DNA of 64,000 bases, from NCBI GenBank assembly GCA_036365145.1, contig JAEOAD010000048.1:12596501-12660500 (forward strand), in the 5' to 3' direction. The notes beneath the pieces were generated by a model. It was not told where the DNA came from. It made no database searches and saw nothing but the letters and a program-made list of their open reading frames with translations. A program made the translations under genes and the position numbers. Numbering within the stretch: position 1 is the stretch's first letter; each line of letters starts with the position of its first letter. Origin of the DNA: Orientallactaga sibirica (lineage: Eukaryota > Chordata > Mammalia > Rodentia > Dipodidae). Positions 10,158-20,662 of this stretch are shown in pieces.

Positions 10158-10390
10158 ATAAAAATATTTCATTTATTTATTTGCAAGGAGAGAGACAGAG
10201 AGAGGGGTAGAGAGAAAGAGGGGTTACAGAGTGAGAATGGGCACTCCAGAGCCTCTAGCCACTGCAAACAAACTCCAGATGCATGCACCACTTTGTGCAT
10301 CTGGTTTTATGTGGGTACTGGGGAATCAAACCCAGGTCTTTGAGCTTTTGCAGGCAAGTGTTATAACTGCTGACCCATCTGTCTAGCCCA
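10158..10390 (-). mobile_element. tSINE
   Basis: Full length, with an enlarged GA-rich stretch (10187-10240). Confidence 0.93.
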
Positions 10391-10440
10391 ATAAATGCCT
10401 TTTAAAAAGAAAAAAAAATCAAGAAAGAAAAGAAAAATAA

Positions 10441-10592
10441 AGGGGCTGGGAGATGATTAAATGGCACTCGCTTGCAAAGCCTGCCAGCCCAGCTCAGTTC
10501 CCCATGTAAAGCTGGATGGGTATTTATGTGGAGCAGTAAGAGACCATGGCGTCACCACCCCACACCCATGTGCACAAATAAATAGAAATACT
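10441..10592 (+). mobile_element. diverged tSINE
   Basis: Head ggggctgggagatg, and cccatgtaaagctggatggg in place of the usual body. Older than most copies. Confidence 0.7.
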
Positions 10593-10598
10593 TCTTGG

Positions 10599-10848
10599 AG
10601 CTGGGATGATTGCTCAGTGGTTAAAGGCTTTTGCTTGCAAAGTCTACTGGACTGGGTTCAATTCCCAAGCTGCTCATATTAACCACGTACAAAAAATGTG
10701 GATTGCCGTGAGTTCAAGGCCACCCTGAGACTACATAGTTAATTCCAGGTCAGCCTGAGCTAGAGTGAGACCATACCTCGAAAAAAAAAAATGTGGCACA
10801 AAAGTCTAGTGTTCTTTTGCAGGGGCAGGAGGTCTTAGTGTGTCCATG

Positions 10849-10882
<34 letters not shown>

Positions 10883-10903
10883 TGCAAATGAATAAAAATT
10901 AAA
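10599..10903 (+). mobile_element. tSINE interrupted by a B1
   Basis: Head and B box 10599-10701, then a truncated B1, then the 3' body and an (AC)n tract (about 10851-10880). The host part repeats aaaaaatgtgg on both sides of the inserted B1. Confidence 0.85.
10702..10785 (+). mobile_element. 5'-truncated B1 with target duplication
   Basis: Starts at attgccgtgagttcaag, so only the 3' half was inserted. Flanked by aaaaaatgtgg at 10691-10701 and 10786-10796, an 11 bp target-site duplication. Confidence 0.9.
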
Positions 10904-10913
10904 AATAAAATAG

Positions 10914-11213
10914 TTGAGGGGCGGATAGAATGGAAGAGCCAAAGGAAGGGTATGACTTCTTACAATGCAACTACCCAGACAGAAATTGGCCTCGATATCC
11001 ATGACCTTGCAGTGCCTAGCAATACCTTCGCAAGACCCTCAAAATAGAAGAAAAAGATGATGACATCAAATTAAAAGAGACACTAATGGACAGAGGGAGG
11101 GGATATGATGGAGATTGGAGTTCTAAAGTGGAATGGGGGGAGGGGAGGGAAATATCATATGTTTTTTTGTATGTAAGTATAGAAGGTGTCAATAAAAAAA
11201 TTAAAAAGTCAAC
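10914..11213 (+). mobile_element. L1 3' end (3' UTR), sense
   Basis: Matches the reverse complement of 36345-36600 and 61855-62100 in order: atatccatgaccttgcagtg, agatgatgacatcaaatta, ggggatatgatggagattgg, and the final gtcaataaaaaaatt. It has the G-rich run and A-rich end of a rodent L1 3' UTR. 5' truncated; no ORF2 part. Confidence 0.8.
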
Positions 11214-11246
11214 CTATTAAAAAAAGCCTTTAAAATTATTTTTTTA

Positions 11247-11452
11247 TGGGCTGAAGGGATGGTTCAGCAGTTAAGGCACTTGCCTGCAAAGGGTTTGATT
11301 CCCCAATACTCACATAAAGCCAGATGTACAAGGTGACACATGCTACTGGAGTTCTTGGCAATGACTAGAGGCCTGGCATGCCATTCTATCTCTCTCCTTT
11401 GCTCTCTCTCTCTCTCTTTGCTCTCAAATAAACAAAATATTTTTAAAAGAAT
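11247..11452 (+). mobile_element. tSINE with head deletion
   Basis: Jumps from cctgcaaag to ggtttgattcccc, losing about 12 bp before the B box; the rest is complete. Confidence 0.92.
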
Positions 11453-12445
11453 TATTTTTTATAAAGGAGAGAGGAAAGTCAAGGCCCAGTGTATTATCAG
11501 GACAGAGTCCGAGCTGAATAAAAATTAGCTGACCTGTCTCCTTTCCCATTCCTTTTTACATCCCATTGTATGAGGGCCTTCTATTCCATCTGTGGCTAAG
11601 GTCAGCCCTGATGTCATGGTGACACTGACCCCGAGGAAGTGACAGTCCATGAGGGTGGGTTGGGTAGAAGACGAGCGACCTTATCTTGCCTACAGAAGCA
11701 GATCACTCTGTGGGCTGCAGCCAGCAGACTGGGAGGCAAGCACGCTCCCTGTCCCCTCTCTAGGGGCATCCATTCATGAGAGGAAACTGGCAGGCTCCTT
11801 CCTGGACTAGCCGAAGGGCTAGGTGAGAGAAGGGTCCATCCACCTACCTCTGGCTGTGCCTTACTCTCCCCGGAAGAAGTTTCTGACAGCACAGAACTTC
11901 AGTTCTGGCCTATGGAAGACCTGGGTCCCAGCAGCCACTTCTCCAGACTGGCTAAGCACTCCTTCGCAGCTTCCTCCCCTACCTCTCTGAGAGGTCGGAG
12001 GCTCAGCAGTGGGTCTGCAGACACCATAGTCCAGTCTCCAGTGGGAACCCTCGAGCATCCGACTGCAAGAGCCTCGGAAGCTGGGGTTGAAAACATTGAG
12101 ACCAAGGAATAACAGCAGACTCCAGCTGACATGCTCTGAAGTGTTGACACGAAACAGTGCCAGGTGCTTCTAGATCTTTCCAAGAATTGTGGGAAACAGC
12201 AAGAGACATAAAGATATTCAGTATCTCCCACAGGAAGGCACAGTGCTGTGCTGCATCTTTGGGGCTAGGTATTTACTCGTTTCTTGGGACAAGTGACTTA
12301 GTAATGACAGAGGAAGTAGGACTTGGGTTGCAATCCTTGTTGTTCCCCCGTTTTTTGGTCTGTGTACTTTGCAAGTGATGTCAGAGTCTTTGTAGACATT
12401 TTTCTCCCAGCAGCCTTATGGAGTAGATTCTATTATTGTCCATGT
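11453..12445. other. unique island, about 1 kb
   Basis: Largest repeat-free stretch of the window. Frames on both strands (e.g. 110 codons at 11899-12231 minus, 66 at 11912-12112 plus) overlap each other and none resembles a protein I know. Could be conserved non-coding DNA. Confidence 0.55.
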
Positions 12446-12622
12446 TTTGTTGTTGTTGTTGTTGTTTTTTTTTTTTTTGGTTTTTCGAGGTAGGGTCTCA
12501 CTCTGGCCCAGGCTGACCTGGAATTAACTATGTAGTCTCAGGGTGGCCTTGAACTCATGGCGATCCTCTTACCTCTGCCTCCCAAGTACTAGGATTAAAG
12601 GTGTGCACCACCATGCCCAGCT
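12446..12622 (-). mobile_element. B1 with TGT-repeat tail
   Basis: Antisense B1. Its tail on + reads (tgt)n then T-run. Flanking tccatgttttg at about 12438 and tccatgttttgtac at about 12626 give an 11 bp target duplication. Confidence 0.94.
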
Positions 12623-12757
12623 TTGTCCATGTTTTGTACATGAAAACCCTAAGACTTAGGAGTAAATGTTTAGAGGGAAGCCAGCATCACTCCTCTCTGT
12701 CCACTCTCTCACAACCTTCATTATTCCTCTGAAAAATGGGAATTAAAAGATATTGTC

Positions 12758-12840
12758 CATTCATTCTCTCTCTCTCAATCTCTCTCTTTCCGTCCCTCTC
12801 TCTGTCTCTAATAAATAAATAAAAATAAAAACTTTAAAAA
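12758..12840 (+). mobile_element. tSINE, only the CT stretch and tail
   Basis: 83 bp insert made of the final CT-rich part and the A-rich tail. It lies between perfect 13 bp duplications aaaagatattgtc (12745-12757 and 12841-12853), so it is a genuine, extremely 5'-truncated insertion. Confidence 0.9.
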
Positions 12841-12855
12841 AAAAGATATTGTCTC

Positions 12856-13023
12856 AGCTGGATGTGGTAGCGCACACCTTTAATCCCAGCACTCAGGAAG
12901 CAGAGGTAGGAGAATCATGGTGAGCTCTAGGCCAGCCTGAGACTACATAGTGAATTCCAGGTCAGCCCAGGCTAGGGCAAAACCCTACCTCAAAACAAAC
13001 AAACAAACAAACAAACAAAAACC
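12856..13023 (+). mobile_element. B1
   Basis: Full-length sense B1 with (CAAA)n tail. Confidence 0.93.
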
Positions 13024-13040
13024 ACAAAGAATACTGTCTC

Positions 13041-13126
13041 CGACTAGGGATGTAGATCCAGTGGTAAAGCCCCAACCTAGCATGTACAAATCTCTGGGTT
13101 CAATCCCCAGATCTGCAAAGGAAAAA
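13041..13126 (+). mobile_element. ID-type SINE
   Basis: Reads ctagggatgtagatccagtg (A box), cctagcatgtac and gggttcaatccccag (B box), then a short A-rich tail. Flanked by atactgtctc and atactatctc. Confidence 0.75.
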
Positions 13127-13218
13127 ATACTATCTCATGAAGTTAGAAAACTCATGAATAACCCACATCAAGACTATGGCAAACAGGAGGTACTCAGTGA
13201 ATGCAAAATTCCTTCTCC

Positions 13219-13440
13219 TGGGCTAGAGAGATGGCCCAGTGGTTAAAGCACTTGCCTGCAAAGCCTGACGACCTGGGTTGATCCTCCAGGACCCATATAA
13301 AGCCAGATACACAGGGACGCATGCATCTGGAGTTTGTAGTTGCTAGAGGTCCTGGTGCGCATAGCACATTCTCTCTCTCTCTCTCTCTCTGACTCCCTTC
13401 TATCTCTCTCTGCTTGCAAATAAATAAAAATATATTTTTA
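13219..13440 (+). mobile_element. tSINE
   Basis: Full-length; aaaattcct at both ends looks like the target duplication. Confidence 0.93.
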
Positions 13441-13478
13441 AAAAAATTCCTCTCCCAAGCTAGTAATGAAAAAAGGAG

Positions 13479-13685
13479 GGCTGGGGAAATGGCTTAGCGG
13501 TTAAGGTGTTTGCCTGTGAAGCCTAAGGACCATGGTTCGATTCCCCAGGACCCATGTAAGCCAGATGCACAAGGGGGCGCATGCATCTGGAGTTCATTTG
13601 CAGTGGCTAGAGGCCCTAGTGTGCCCATTCTCTCTATCTGCCTCTTTCTGTCTCTCATATAAATAAATAAAAGCACATTAAAAAA
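13479..13685 (+). mobile_element. tSINE with perfect B box
   Basis: Contains ggttcgattcc, matching the pol III B-box consensus, and a well preserved head. Confidence 0.94.
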
Positions 13686-13699
13686 AAAAAAAAGGAGTA

Positions 13700-13858
13700 G
13701 CCGGGTGTGGTGGCGCACACCTTCCCAGCACTCGGGAGGCAGGGGTAGGAGGATCGCCGTGAGTTCGAGGCCACCCTGAGACTACATAGTTAATTCCAGG
13801 TCAGCCTGGGCCAGAGTGAGACTCTACCTCAAAAAACCAAAACCAAAAAAAAAAAAAA
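13700..13858 (+). mobile_element. B1
   Basis: Inserted into aaaggagta, which is repeated at both ends (13692-13700 and about 13856-13864). Lacks ttaat in the first half. Confidence 0.94.
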
Positions 13859-13904
13859 GGAGTAAAAGGCCCAATGAGGATGTAGCCTGAAGGCTACCAC
13901 AGTG

Positions 13905-14110
13905 TCCCATTGTGTGACACTATCTATATGGCTATACATGATGTAACAATGGGATAGGTTCTGAGAAATGAATCAGGTAAGTTCGTTATGTGGATATCAT
14001 AGAGCACACTTACCGAAACTATGACATGTAGGTCGCTCTACAAGATAACCTTATGGGACAACCATCATGTGTGGTCCATTGTTCACTAAAACGTTTTATA
14101 TGATGTTTGA
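13905..14110. mobile_element. relic of an old interspersed repeat
   Basis: gggataggttctgagaaatg ... catagagcacacttacc ... cttatgggacaaccatcatg follows the order of a mammal-wide repeat I remember, and parallels 2900-3030. Family name not assigned. Confidence 0.5.
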
Positions 14111-14129
14111 TTATATGTACATGTGTGTA

Positions 14130-14337
14130 AGGCTAGAGAGATGGCTTAGTGGTTAAGGTGCTTGCCTGCAATGCTTAAGGACCCAGGTTCGATTCCCCAG
14201 TTCCCACATAAGCCAGAGATGCACATGGTGGTGCATATGTCTGGAGTTCATTTGCAGTAGCTAGAGGCCCTGATGCACCCATTCTCTCCCTCCCCACCCC
14301 AACAAATAAATAAATAAAAATAAAATATTTTTTAAAT
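14130..14337 (+). mobile_element. tSINE
   Basis: Full-length with intact B box ggttcgattcc and AAATAAAT tail, followed by a short CA-rich stretch. Confidence 0.93.
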
Positions 14338-14921
14338 ATGCATCTATACATACATGCACACACACACACAAATACATACATATGAGGCTCTGAGGATAAA
14401 TGCGTGTATGTGTCCTTGTGATTTCAATTCTCAGGAGAACCCTAATACAATGTCCTATCACATGGAGAAGTTGAGCAGAATCTGACAAAACATCACCCAG
14501 CTACTACAGTATTCATGCAAACAATACAACGTGTTTCTGATGCTGGTTAATAAAGCAAAATATGAAATAGCATATGCCGAGACAATGATTGCAGAAATTA
14601 TAGGATAGACAAAGAAGCAGAAACAAAATACACAAATTTAAAGTTGCTCCATGCAGGTTGTGCTGCTCGGTGGCATACTGCCTTCCAACATGCAAACATA
14701 AACCCAACAGAAACAGACGCAGAGCCACAAGCAGCAGCTGCTGTCAGCAAGGTCAGGGGATAACCTTCAAGCGTCACCCAGACTCTCAGCCACACCAGCA
14801 CTGGTGGTCTGTGCCTGCTCAGTGACATCACGTTGTTGTGTACTTAGACTGGTAGCACTCTTTTGGATACATTCTGAAATAACTATCTGGCTTCAAGAGT
14901 TTAAACACCTGCTAATTACAA
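14338..14921. other. unique island, about 580 bp
   Basis: AT-rich left half, GC-richer right half with a CRE-like tgacatcacg near 14822. Minus-strand frames (71 and 77 codons) overlap out of phase and look non-coding. Confidence 0.55.
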
Positions 14922-15223
14922 GACTGGAGAGATGGTTCAGTGGTCAAGTGTGCTTCCTGAGCAAGCATGGGGTCCTGAGGAAGCTGAAACTGTGTGAGTT
15001 CGAATCTCTAGAACCCACTAAGTAGCTGGGAGTGGCCACGTGCGCCTGTAATCCCCACTCACGCGAAGAGCTGCAGAGACCAGAGCATCATTTAGTTAAG
15101 AGACTCCAGCTCACAGGTGGAAGAGTGTTGGAGTGGGACACCCCAGGTTCTTCACCTGTCACTCAGGGGAGCGCCACTCCCCACCCCACTATACATGGGG
15201 GCTTGAAAGGTCACAGGCATACA

Positions 15224-15269
<46 letters not shown>
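14922..15269 (+). mobile_element. B3-like SINE with CA tail
   Basis: B2-type head (actggagagatggttcagtg), B box gagttcgaatctctagaac, then a second part gctgggagtggccacgtgcg ... gagactccagctc ... cccaggttcttcacctg as in B3. Ends in the (CA)n at 15222-15268. Older than the tSINEs. Confidence 0.7.
15222..15268. repeat. (CA)n microsatellite
   Basis: About 23 uninterrupted CA units, grown from the tail of the B3-like element. Confidence 0.97.
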
Positions 15270-15439
15270 CCTGTGAAAAAACACATGCTGATTGCGTTGG
15301 TTTGGAGATAGTGTGTGTTTATCCCGCCAGGTTTCATGTGTTGAAAGTCAGTTCCCATTGTGAGGTATTAAAAGGGTGAAACCTCATCTATCTATAGTGT
15401 TTAGCAGTGGAGCTTGTAGTATTAGATCAAGATATCAGA

Positions 15440-15585
15440 ACCGGGCGTTGTGGTGCTCAGCCTTCAATCCCAGCACTCGGGAGGCTGAGGTAGGAGGATG
15501 GCCTGAGTTCAAAGCCAGCAAGAGAGAGTGACTTCCAGGTCATCCTGGGCCAGAGTGAGACCTGCCTCAAAAAAAAAAAAAAAAG
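15440..15585 (+). mobile_element. B1
   Basis: Diverged copy; gcaagagagagtgacttcc replaces the usual duplicated segment. Confidence 0.88.
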
Positions 15586-15778
15586 GTCTGGAGAGATGGC
15601 TTAGCAGTTAAGGCTCTTGCCTGCAAAGCCTAAGGACCCGGGTTCAATTCTCTTTTCTTTTTTTTTTCTTTTCTTTTCTTTTCCTTTTCTTTTCTTTCCT
15701 TTCCTTTCTTTTCTTTTCTTTTCTCTTCTCTTTTTTTCTTTCTTTCTCTCCCTCTATCCTTGCAAATTAATAAATATA
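15586..15778 (+). mobile_element. tSINE with body replaced by TTTTC repeat
   Basis: Head and B box (gggttcaattc) run straight into a TTTTC-type tract at 15650-15752, then ctctatccttgcaaatt and the tail. The whole body between is missing. Confidence 0.88.
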
Positions 15779-15781
15779 TAA

Positions 15782-15924
15782 TTTTTTTTGAGGTCAGGTT
15801 TCATTCTAGCCCAGGGTGACCTGGAATTCATTATGTAGTCTTAGGGTGACATCAAACTCATGGCAATCCTCCTACCTCTGTCTCCCGAGTGCTGGGATTA
15901 AAGGTGAACTACCACACCTGGCTT
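15782..15924 (-). mobile_element. B1
   Basis: Antisense copy lacking the last few bases of the T-run side. Confidence 0.92.
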
Positions 15925-15939
15925 AAATAAAATATTTTT

Positions 15940-16153
15940 TAAGTTTTATTTTTACTTTATTTATTATAGACAGAGAGAGAGAAAAAAAAAAGTGAGGAAG
16001 AATGGGTATGGCAGAGCCTCTAGCCACTGCAAATGAACTCCAGATGCATGTGCACCATGTGCATCTGGCCTTATGTGGGACCTGGAGAATCAAACCAAGA
16101 TCCTTTGGCTTTGCAGGAAAATACCTTAACTGCTAGGCCATCTCTCCAGCCCT
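15940..16153 (-). mobile_element. tSINE
   Basis: Full-length antisense copy. Confidence 0.93.
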
Positions 16154-16443
16154 AAAATATATTTTTTTAACTGCAAACTTTTGGGCCCTACCCCAGGCAG
16201 AGATACTATCATCAAACTCTAGTAATCTGTACTTCACTCATCCTTCTAATAAGTTCTACAATCTACTAAAGTTTGAGGACCATGAAACTAGAGCAAGAAT
16301 TTGAATAGGATCTTAAGTTTATCCCTCTATTTTTTGGAAGTATTTCACAGCTCTATTTCAAATTCAATGAAAAAATTTTGTCTTCATATTTTAGATACAT
16401 GTACACTCTTTGAACATTTTATATATTCAAAAGCAGAAGAGGG
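16154..16443. other. unique sequence, source of scrambled copy
   Basis: Clean unique stretch. Fragments of it (agttctacaatctactaaag; atttgaataggatcttaa; tttcatattttagatacat) reappear out of context at 18430-18620. Confidence 0.7.
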
Positions 16444-16612
16444 AGCCTGGTGTGGTGGCACACGCCTTTAAACCCAGCACTTGGGAGGCAGAGATAGGAT
16501 GATCGCTGTGAGTTCAAGGCCAGCCTGAGATTAATTCCAGGTCCGCCTGGGCTAGAGCAAGACCCTACCTTGAAAAACAAAACAACAACAACAAAAACAA
16601 CAACAACAAAAG
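16444..16612 (+). mobile_element. B1
   Basis: Lacks the actacatagtga part of the duplicated segment; tail is CAA-rich. Confidence 0.92.
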
Positions 16613-16704
16613 CCTAAGACTACATAGTGAATTATTCCAGGTCAGCCTGAAATAGTGTGAGACCCTACCTCGAAACCCCCCTCCAAAAAAAAAAAAAAAA
16701 AAAA
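16613..16704 (+). mobile_element. B1 3' part
   Basis: Starts at actacatagtgaattattcc, the very piece missing from the preceding B1, and ends in a long A-run. Confidence 0.85.
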
Positions 16705-16705
16705 G

Positions 16706-16905
16706 GGCTGAAGAAATGGCTTAGCAGTTAAGGCACTTGCCTGCAAAGCCCAAGGATCCATGTTTGACTCCCTAGATCACATGTAAGCCAAACGCAGAAG
16801 GTGACACATGCACAAGGTGGCACATGCACACGAGATGGTGCACACGTCTGGAGATGGATTACAGTGGCTGGAGGCCTTAACATACCAATTCCCTCCCTCT
16901 CTCTC

Positions 16906-16945
<40 letters not shown>

Positions 16946-16950
16946 ATACT
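16706..16950 (+). mobile_element. tSINE, extended subfamily
   Basis: Body contains an extra copy of the cacaaggtggcacatgcaca motif before gatggtgcacacgtctgg, about 30 bp longer than the common form. Same extension in the copies at 33943, 35785, 39455 and 43207. Tail is (AAAT)n. Confidence 0.88.
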
Positions 16951-17006
16951 ATTTTTTTTTAAAAGTCTAGTCTGTTTGGCTTGCCTTAAAAAAATATATG
17001 TTTATA

Positions 17007-17222
17007 GGGGCTGGAGTGAGGTGCTTAAGGTGCTTACCTGGAAGTTAAGGACCCAGGCTTGGTTCTTTAGGACCCACATAAAGGCAGATACACAGTGGCG
17101 CATGTATCCGGAGTTTATTTGCACAGGCTAAAGGCCCTGGCGTATCCATTCTCTCTGTCTCTGTCTCTCTTCTATCTCTCTCTGGTTGCAAATAAACACA
17201 TAAAAATATTTTTTAATATTTC
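17007..17222 (+). mobile_element. tSINE
   Basis: Diverged head, complete body and tail. A corrupted second version sits near 19110-19290. Confidence 0.9.
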
Positions 17223-17306
17223 TAAAAAAAAAAATCACCTTTCAATTTATTCACTCTAAAAGTAGAGTGAAAAGCTAATATAGCCCATAAAGAAAGTAGG
17301 AAGAGA

Positions 17307-17398
17307 AGTCAGGAGAGGTAGAAGGATTGCTGTGAGTTTGAGGCCAGGCTGAGATTAATTCCAGGTCAACCTGAAACCGATCCCTCCCCAAAAAAAAA
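17307..17398 (+). mobile_element. B1 3' part
   Basis: Starts aggtagaaggattgctgtg; 5' half absent. Confidence 0.8.
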
Positions 17399-17479
17399 GC
17401 AGAAGACGGGGTGGAGAGATGGTCTGTACTGAATCAAAGACTATTTCAGAAATAAGTCTTTAGTCCTTTTAACTAGGCA

Positions 17480-17587
17480 GATAAAAGGAAGAATGGGTGT
17501 GCCAGGGCCTCCAGTCACTGCAAACCCCACGGGTCCTGGGGAATTGAACCTGGGTCCTTTGGCTTTTTCAGGCATCTCTCCAGACCC
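17480..17587 (-). mobile_element. tSINE with several deletions
   Basis: Keeps the gggcctccagtcactgcaaa part, the B box and a shortened head; the body in between is missing. Confidence 0.8.
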
Positions 17588-17639
17588 AGAAATAATTTTT
17601 AAAGACATCCAAGACCTGGAAAAGTGTCTTCCTACTTTC

Positions 17640-17873
17640 TTTTCTTTCTTTCTTTTTTTTTTTTTTTCAAGGTAGGGTCCCTCACTAGCCCAGGCTGACC
17701 AGACCATGGTGATCTCCTACCTCTGCCTCCTGAGTGCTGGGATTAAATTAAGCAGTTAAGCACTTGCACTGAATTAACTATAGTCTCAGGGTGGCCTCGA
17801 ACTCTCGGTGATCCAACCTCTGCCTCCAGTGATCTTTAAATAAAATATTTTTAATTTTTTATTTTTTAAGTAT

Positions 17874-17912
<39 letters not shown>

Positions 17913-19030
17913 CTTATTTGTGAGACAAGAGAAACAGAAGAGAGAGAGAATGAGCATGCCAGGGCCTCCAGCTGCCAAATGAACTCCATACTGCCCCAAA
18001 CAATCTCAGAGTTGCTGGAATCCTTTGGCTTTGCAGGCATATTTCTAAGCCATCTCTATCCCTTTACTTATTTATGAGAGAGATAGATAGGCAGATAAAG
18101 AGGAGAGAATGGGGAGAGAATGGGCACCCAGAGCCTCAGTCACTGCAAACAAACTCCTTTGGCTTTGCACAGAAAATACTCTTACACTGAATCTTCTGTA
18201 TTGAGGGAACACAGATTGTTGAAGTAGAATGCTTTTTCAAATGGTAATTTATGCAAAGAACTTTTTACCTTTAAACCCTTTGATGGGGTTTGAACCTTTT
18301 TTCTGGAGCTTTTGCATTTCTTGAAATTAAAATACTTTAAAGACATCCAAGACCTGGAAAAGTGTCTTAACAATTTTTCTTTTCAAACTCTTTCTTTAAT
18401 TTTTTTTTTTTTTTCAAGGTAGGGTCCCTCACTAAGTTCTACAATCTACTAAAGTTTCAGGGTGATCACTGTGAGTTAAGCAGGTCAAAAATTTGAATAG
18501 GATCTTAACTTTATCCCTCTATTTTTGAGGGTATTTCACAGCTCTATTGCCTCCTGAAATTCAATGAAAAATTTTGTTTTCATATTTTAGATACATAACT
18601 CTTTGAACATTTTATATATAAAACATACTGAACCTGGAGGGGTATTCATTTAAACTTTAAGCACTTGGGAAGTAGTTTAGGATTTATCGCTGTACTTATT
18701 TGTGAGGCCAGCCTTAAGGTTAATTCCAGACAGAGAGAGAAGAATCAGAGTATGACCCTACCTTGAAAAACAAAATGAACTCCTAAGATACATGCCCAGG
18801 TCCCTGAAATAGTGTGTGACCCTATCTCAAAAAAAAAAAAAAAAAAAAAAGGTGCTGGATGAAGAGGTGGAACTGGAGGTTTGGGCCTTGCCAAGAGATG
18901 CCTAGCAGTTAAGTCTAACATTGACTAAGGGTGACCATCTCTAGTCCCAGTTGTACTAAGATTTTGCAAACAAACGTCTGGAGAATTTTAGTGGCTGGAG
19001 GCCCTTATTTATCTCTTCTAAATAAATAAT

Positions 19031-19062
<32 letters not shown>

Positions 19063-20025
19063 ATACTATTTTTTTAAAAGACAGTCTTTTGGCTTGCCTT
19101 AAAAAAATATATGTTTATAGGGGAGCCTCCAGGCCAGGTGCACCTGGATGAAAGGACATAAAAGGCTTGGTTCTTTAGGACCTTTCATAAAGAAAAGCCA
19201 TCCTCCATGTATCTTGCCTAAGGCTAAAGGCTTTTTTTATCCATGCTATCTCTCTCTGGTTGCAAATAAACACATAAAAATATTTTTAATATTTTAAAAA
19301 AAATCACCTTTCAATTTATTGACTCTAATGGTAGAATGACAAATGGTAATTTAAGAACTTTTACCTAAAAGAAGTAGGATGGTGCTGTGAGTTTGGAAAT
19401 TCAGGTCAACCTGACTAGGATTTCTTGAAAAAATATAGCCCCTGGTGGAGAGATGGTTTATATGTGTTGTGTTCTACTTTAAATAATTCTTTCATGTGTT
19501 ACTGAATCAAAGTAATAGTAAGTGAAGTACAATTTAACAAAGAAATAAGTCTAGAGTCTCTTGTTAAAACATATTTAATTTTTTACTTATTTAAGAAATT
19601 TTAGGCAGATATTGGGAAGGTAGAGGCCTCCAGTCAGTATAACTACCTATAAACAAACTTCAGGAGTATCTGGGTTTAAAGATAAAGTCATGTCAGTTGT
19701 TAATGTTTTGAACCTGATGAATCAAGAACCTGTGTCCTGGTTTTTTCAGACCAATAATTTTGCACAAATAAGACATCCAAGACCTGGAAAAGTGTCTTAG
19801 TTAGTTTTTTTCTTTCTTTCTTTCTTTTTTTTTTTTTTCAGGCAGATAAAAGGAAGAATAGGGCCCTCACTAGTGCCCAGGCTGACTCTGCTTTCATTAT
19901 ATAACAAGTCTCAGGTGTGTCCTCTCTTTTCATCTTGGTGATCTTCTTTCTTTCTTTTCACCTCTGCCTCCTGAGTGCTGGGATTAACCTCTGAGACTAT
20001 ATGCACCACCACACATGCAAAATTT
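17640..20025. other. scrambled, probably mis-assembled segment
   Basis: 17655-18340 reads as a shortened, error-rich version of 19960-20870: B1 minus, two tSINEs minus, then acagattgttgaagtagaatg, which is clean at about 20750. 18395-20025 alternates every few bases between fragments of 16200-17650 and fragments of 19960-21130. For example, around 19600 pieces of 'aagaaatct...attggtc...gcagaggc' (from about 21030) alternate with 'taggcagata...gcctccagtca' (from about 17475). The phrase agacatccaagacctggaaa occurs three times (about 17605, 18341, 19769). Biology does not normally interleave two sequences at this scale. Confidence 0.8.
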
Positions 20026-20165
20026 TTTTTTTTTTTTTTTTTTGGTTTTGAGAGGGTCTCACTCTGGTCCAGGCTGACCTGGAATTAACTATGTAGGCCT
20101 CGAACTCTCGGTGATCCTCCTACCTCTGCCTCAGTGCTGGGATTAAAGAAAAACCAAACGGCTTA
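20026..20165 (-). mobile_element. B1 with small deletions
   Basis: Antisense B1 lacking tctcagggtgg; its end is aagaaaaaccaaacggctt rather than the usual start, an odd join. Confidence 0.85.
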
Positions 20166-20231
20166 AATTTTAATTACAATAATATATACTGAACCTCTAG
20201 GGGTATTCATGTAGAAGATTTGCCTAACATT

Positions 20232-20456
20232 TTTAAGTATTTTATTTATTTATTTATTTACTTATTTGTGAGACAGAAAGAGGCACAGACAGAGAGAGAG
20301 AGAATGAGCATGCCAGGGCCTCCAGCTGCTGCAAATGAACTCCAAATACATGCCCCACCCCTTGTGCATCTGGCTTATATGTATCATGGAGAGTTGAACT
20401 GGAATCCTTTGGCTTTGCAGGCAAGTGCCTTAACTTCTAAGCCATCTCTCTAGTCC
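20232..20456 (-). mobile_element. tSINE
   Basis: Full-length. Target ttgcctaacattttt precedes it (about 20221) and follows it (about 20459). Confidence 0.92.
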
Positions 20457-20477
20457 CTTGCCTAACATTTTTAAAAA

Positions 20478-20483
20478 TTTTTT

Positions 20484-20522
<39 letters not shown>

Positions 20523-20662
20523 TCTGAGAGTATGAGAGAGAAAGAGGTAGAGAGAGAGAGAGAGGGAGAGAATGGGCACACCAGAGCCTCCAGCCACTGC
20601 AAATGAACTCCATATGCATGCGCCCCTGTGCTTGGCTTACAGCTAAGCCATCCCTCCAGCCT
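20478..20662 (-). mobile_element. tSINE, B box deleted
   Basis: Long (TTTA)n tail at 20481-20522. Jumps from cttggcttac to agctaagccatcc, so the B box is gone. ttgcctaac recurs after it, the third copy of the same target. Confidence 0.9.

Noticed and set aside
11899..12231. 110-codon minus frame in the 1 kb unique island
   Set aside because: Overlapped by other frames of similar length on both strands, no domain, no splice context.
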